In this document: positions 63,501-64,000 of the stretch, in pieces | How positions within the stretch are numbered: the stretch's first letter is position 1 | Layout: each line of letters begins with the position of its first letter | Assembly: GCF_036373705.1 (NCBI RefSeq) | Contig: NC_089851.1 | Span: 55,827,940 to 55,891,939 of the forward strand | DNA from: Amia ocellicauda | Taxonomy: Eukaryota > Chordata > Actinopteri > Amiiformes > Amiidae | Length of the DNA stretch: 64,000 nt | Direction: 5' to 3' | The notes under the pieces: model-generated | What the model saw: only the letters and a program-made list of their open reading frames with translations | Told to the model about the DNA's origin: nothing | The model's database searches: none | Made by a program: the position numbers and the translations under genes

Positions 63501-64000
63501 AGTAGCATAGTAGCATAAGAGCAGATCACGGACCACTGTCAATCAGATGCTTGCCTTGCCGTCCATCCATCTATCTATCTATCTATCTATGACTCTTGAT
63601 ATCTAACTCTCTTGCTTGCTATTGCTCCCCCAATGGTCAGTAGCATAGTAGCATAACAGCTGATCACGGACCACTGTCAATCAGATGCTTGCCTTGCCGT
63701 CCATCCATCTATCTATCTATCTATCTATGACTCTTGATATCTAACTCTCTTGCTTGCTATTGCTCCCCCGATGGTCAGTAGCATAGTAGCATAACAGCAG
63801 ATCACGGACCACTGTCAATCAGATGCTTGCCTTGCCGTCCATCCATCCATCCATCTATTTATCTATGACTCTTGATATCTAACTCTCTTGCTTGCTATCG
63901 CTCCCCAATGGTCAGAAGCATAGTAGCATAAAAGCAGATCACGGACCACTGTCAATCAGATGCTTGCCTTGCCGTCCATCCATCCATCTATCTATCTATC
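60573..64000 (+). repeat. Satellite array, about 26 monomers of 126-170 bp
   Basis: Each monomer begins GATCACGGACCACTGTCAAT. It then has CAGATGCTTGCCTTGCCGTC, a (CATC)n(TATC)n tract of variable length, GACTCTCGATATCTAACTCT, CTTGCTTGCTATCGCTCCCC and AATGGTCAGTAGCATAGTAG. Starts include 60573, 60719, 60857, 60991, 61125, 61251, 61389, 61523, 61657, 61806, 61940, 62078, 62220, 62370, 62508, 62645, 62815, 62960, 63094, 63232, 63374, 63524, 63662, 63800 and 63937. Length differences are mostly multiples of four from the tetranucleotide tract. The array runs off the window. Confidence 0.95.

Noticed and set aside
60573-64000. CRISPR array (regular repeats with variable spacers)
   Set aside because: The variable part is a tetranucleotide tract, the genome is vertebrate and there are no cas genes. 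It is a satellite.

Overview
The window is repeat-dense vertebrate DNA, most likely from a ray-finned fish. The evidence is several fish-type Tc1 transposons, Tx1- and CR1-type LINEs, Gmr1-like Ty3/Gypsy elements, a fish multi-copy gene family, an intron-bearing tRNA-Tyr and TTAGGG telomeric repeats. The species cannot be named from sequence alone. No host protein gene looks intact. The only full-length, uninterrupted coding sequence is the transposase of one Tc1-like element (10255-11298).

Layout. 1-2282: 3' half of a Tx1-clade LINE joined to the middle of a 5S rRNA sequence. 2361-4691: two Tc1 relics and a solo LTR. 5653-15507 (minus strand): five collinear exon relics of an outer-arm dynein heavy chain (DNAH5/DNAH8 type), with stops and frameshifts, and introns filled by Tc1 elements. 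17771-22279: a 1.1-kb terminal-inverted-repeat element and a 3-kb foldback-like element. 24010-27420: a hAT-type relic and a CR1-like 3' end. 28319-32692: a Tx1-like LINE ORF1 split by a Ty3/Gypsy element that has two LTRs, a tRNA-Arg primer site and a CATGT duplication. 32960-38021: a short 5S rDNA array (period about 325 bp) carrying a 3.7-kb Tx1-clade LINE inserted inside a 5S gene, plus an orphan 5' end of the same family at the same 5S position. 38140-38668: a broken Polinton/Maverick-type gene. 39470-46112: a nest of CR1, Tc1 and a Gmr1-like retrotransposon. 46113-49130: a second Gmr1-like element with a SCAN-like capsid. 49245-53835 (minus): a decayed ten-exon gene of a fish multi-copy family that I recall as DUF6729. 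53930-54860: microsatellites. 55454-60028: two tandem units of about 2.5 kb, each with an identical intron-containing tRNA-Tyr, and a tRNA-Lys between them. 60029-60572: telomeric repeats. 60573-64000: a satellite of about 138 bp with higher-order structure.

The right end (tRNA units, TTAGGG blocks, satellite) looks subtelomeric, with the G-rich strand running towards the right. The rest reads as a graveyard of nested insertions. Three themes stand out: LINEs that repeatedly use one position in 5S rDNA; Gmr1-type elements in which integrase precedes reverse transcriptase; and deletion junctions inside elements, one of which carries a perfect 24-bp palindrome.
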